A DNA stretch of 64,000 nucleotides, taken from positions 62,001 to 126,000 of the forward strand of contig NZ_SSMY01000012.1 in the NCBI RefSeq assembly GCF_004799495.1, given 5' to 3'. The first letter of the stretch is position 1; each line of letters starts with the position of its first letter. This stretch comes from Sphingomonas sp. Its GTDB lineage: Bacteria > Pseudomonadota > Alphaproteobacteria > Sphingomonadales > Sphingomonadaceae. The translations under genes were made by a program, and so were the position numbers. Shown one piece after another: positions 62,639-64,000 of the stretch. The notes beneath the pieces are model-generated. The model saw only the letters and a list, made by a program, of their open reading frames with translations. It did no database searches and was not told the DNA's origin.

Positions 62639-64000
62639 ATGAATATTTCACGCCTTTTGTCGGCGACGGCGCTCGTATCGTGCGGCCTGCTCGCGCCGCA
62701 ATTCGCTTACGGCGCCGACAAGCCCGCCGGTCCGGCAGCGGCCGCGCCGGCGCCGCAGACCACGCCCAATTGCGATCCCGCGCAGGATCCGAACTGCCAA
62801 GCGACCGACGACAAGTCCGACGCCGAAATCGTCATCACCGGATCGCGCATCCGCCGTCCGAACCTCGAATCGACCGTGCCGATCACGTCGGTCCAGGGCG
62901 AATCGTTCTTCCAGAACGGCCAGACCAGCATCGGCGATGCGCTGAACGAACTGCCGCAGCTGCGCAGCACCTTCGCGCAGACCAACCCGGGACTCGGCAT
63001 CGGTATCGCCGGCCTCAACCTGCTCGACCTTCGCGGCCTCGGCACGCAGCGCACGCTGGTGCTGGTCAACGGCCGCCGCCACGTCCCGGCGGACATCCTG
63101 AACAACGCGGTGTCGGTCGACACCAACTCCATCTCCGCCGACCTGATCGAGCGCGTCGATATCGTGACGGGCGGCAACTCCGCCGTGTACGGCTCGGACG
63201 CGATCGCCGGCGTGGTCAACTTCGTGCTGCGTCGCGACTTCAACGGGCTTCAGGTGCGCGGCCAGGCCGGCGTCACTGGCCAGGGCTATGGCGGTAACCA
63301 GTTCGTCTCGGCGATGTACGGCAAGAACTTCGCCGACGGCCGCGGCAACATCACGCTGCAGGGCGAGTATACGCGCAGCGAGCGCGTGTTCGCGTCCGAC
63401 GTCGACGCCTTCCGCGTCAACCGCAACTTCGCGACGGTCGATGCCGACGGCGGCTCGGGCATCGTCAACGGCGGCGACGGCTACACCGATAACGCGCTGT
63501 TCAACGACCTGCGCAGCACGACGATCTATTATGGTGGTCTGGTGCCGATCAACCAGCGCAACGTGCCGAACGCCGGCGCGTGCGGCAATGCGACGACCGC
63601 CGCCAATGGCCCGCCCAATACCGCCGGTACGGCGTTCAACTGCACCTACCTGTTCGCCGATAACGGCCGCCTGATCGCGCAGACGGGCACGCGCTTCGGC
63701 ACGGGCCTCAACAGCGGCATCAACGGCGGCAACGGTCAAACCGGCCGCGAGGCCGAGACCGTGTCGGTCCTGCCGCAGAACCAGCGCTACGGCTTCAACC
63801 TGCTCGGCCATTACGAGTTCGACAAGGCGCTGGAATTCTTCGTCGAGGCCAAGTGGAACCGCGTGAAGACGGTCGGCAACAACGCCGGCCCGTCGTTCAA
63901 CCAGGGCACCGGTGGCACGACCGACTTCCGTGAGCGCCCGCGGCTCGACAACCCGTTTCTCAACCCGGCCGACCGCACCACGCTGGCGAACCTGATCCTC
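62639..64000 (+). CDS. TonB-dependent receptor, N-terminal part (cut by window edge)
   Basis: 454 codons visible. Signal peptide MNISRLLSATALVSCGLLAPQFAYGA, a Pro/Ala- and Asp-rich spacer with two Cys (NCDPAQDPNC), TonB-box-like EIVITGSRI, then a plug of the sphingomonad/xanthomonad class: SIGDALNELPQLRSTFAQ, LNLLDLRGLGTQRTLVLVNGRRH, SADLIERVDIVTGGNSAVYGSDAIAGVVNFVLRR. The barrel begins around residue 205 and runs off the end. AGGGGGTTTCAGC precedes ATG 62639. Related receptors take up complex glycans or plant compounds; no ligand gene is adjacent. Confidence 0.93.
   Translation, partial: MNISRLLSATALVSCGLLAPQFAYGADKPAGPAAAAPAPQTTPNCDPAQDPNCQATDDKSDAEIVITGSRIRRPNLESTVPITSVQGESFFQNGQTSIGDALNELPQLRSTFAQTNPGLGIGIAGLNLLDLRGLGTQRTLVLVNGRRHVPADILNNAVSVDTNSISADLIERVDIVTGGNSAVYGSDAIAGVVNFVLRRDFNGLQVRGQAGVTGQGYGGNQFVSAMYGKNFADGRGNITLQGEYTRSERVFASDVDAFRVNRNFATVDADGGSGIVNGGDGYTDNALFNDLRSTTIYYGGLVPINQRNVPNAGACGNATTAANGPPNTAGTAFNCTYLFADNGRLIAQTGTRFGTGLNSGINGGNGQTGREAETVSVLPQNQRYGFNLLGHYEFDKALEFFVEAKWNRVKTVGNNAGPSFNQGTGGTTDFRERPRLDNPFLNPADRTTLANLIL

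Overview
The window is chromosomal DNA of a high-GC alphaproteobacterium, most probably a sphingomonad (Sphingomonas or a close relative). The evidence is protein-level resemblance: three TonB-dependent receptors, a short-form HisG beside HisD-NusB-ThiL, a K+-independent H+-pyrophosphatase, PhaR facing a thiolase, a DUF6445 oxygenase, and a small secreted protein with the DIVICG motif that I associate with this group. Coding density is very high: no gene-free stretch exceeds 300 bases, many neighbours overlap by ATGA, GTGA or TGATG junctions, and four convergent pairs share a single CTAG for both stop codons. I see no integrase, transposase, terminase, rRNA operon or CRISPR array.

Layout. 1-6.7 kb: a KdpD-type sensor kinase (cut by the window edge) facing the K+ transporter kup, a GGDEF/degenerate-EAL protein, and parE. 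6.7-12.8 kb: an accessory island with two phage-tail-collar-like proteins, a class-A-lactamase-like hydrolase, two GNAT acetyltransferases, a DUF6916 protein, a Nif11-like/sulfotransferase fusion and a LysR regulator. 12.9-21.2 kb: apaG-metZ, a J-domain protein facing bolA, an oxygenase, NUDIX-pirin, an OmpA-type protein, DUF5990, an alpha/beta hydrolase and DUF2332. 21.2-27.4 kb: hisG-hisD-nusB-thiL, hppA and pyrE. 27.5-35.7 kb: a PEP-mutase-like enzyme, a LytS/LytT-type two-component pair, DUF2946 with a TonB receptor, and a second large receptor. 35.9-48.3 kb: housekeeping genes ligA, recN, bamD, manA-glycosyltransferase, secF, secD, yajC and tRNA-Pro(GGG). 48.4-52.8 kb: small regulatory and stress genes (zinc-finger DksA-like, AlkB-like, a membrane-anchored LuxR-type HTH protein, a RadC/JAB protein, a single-domain response regulator). 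52.9-64 kb: a flavin monooxygenase coupled to an ATP-grasp ligase, an ABC-F ATPase, an orphan CpaF, a two-lobed retropepsin-like protease with PDZ, phaR/phaA, and the start of a third TonB receptor.

The best candidates for undescribed biology are the tail-collar/DUF6916/Nif11-sulfotransferase island, the SfnG-like monooxygenase plus ATP-grasp pair, and the cluster of membrane-anchored HTH protein, unknown proteins, RadC-like protein and response regulator. A separate non-coding layer is six intergenic paired-hairpin repeats resembling REPINs; one lies between secD and secF, and another supplies the apparent ribosome-binding site of the LysR gene. All functional calls come from reading motifs by eye; no database search was run.
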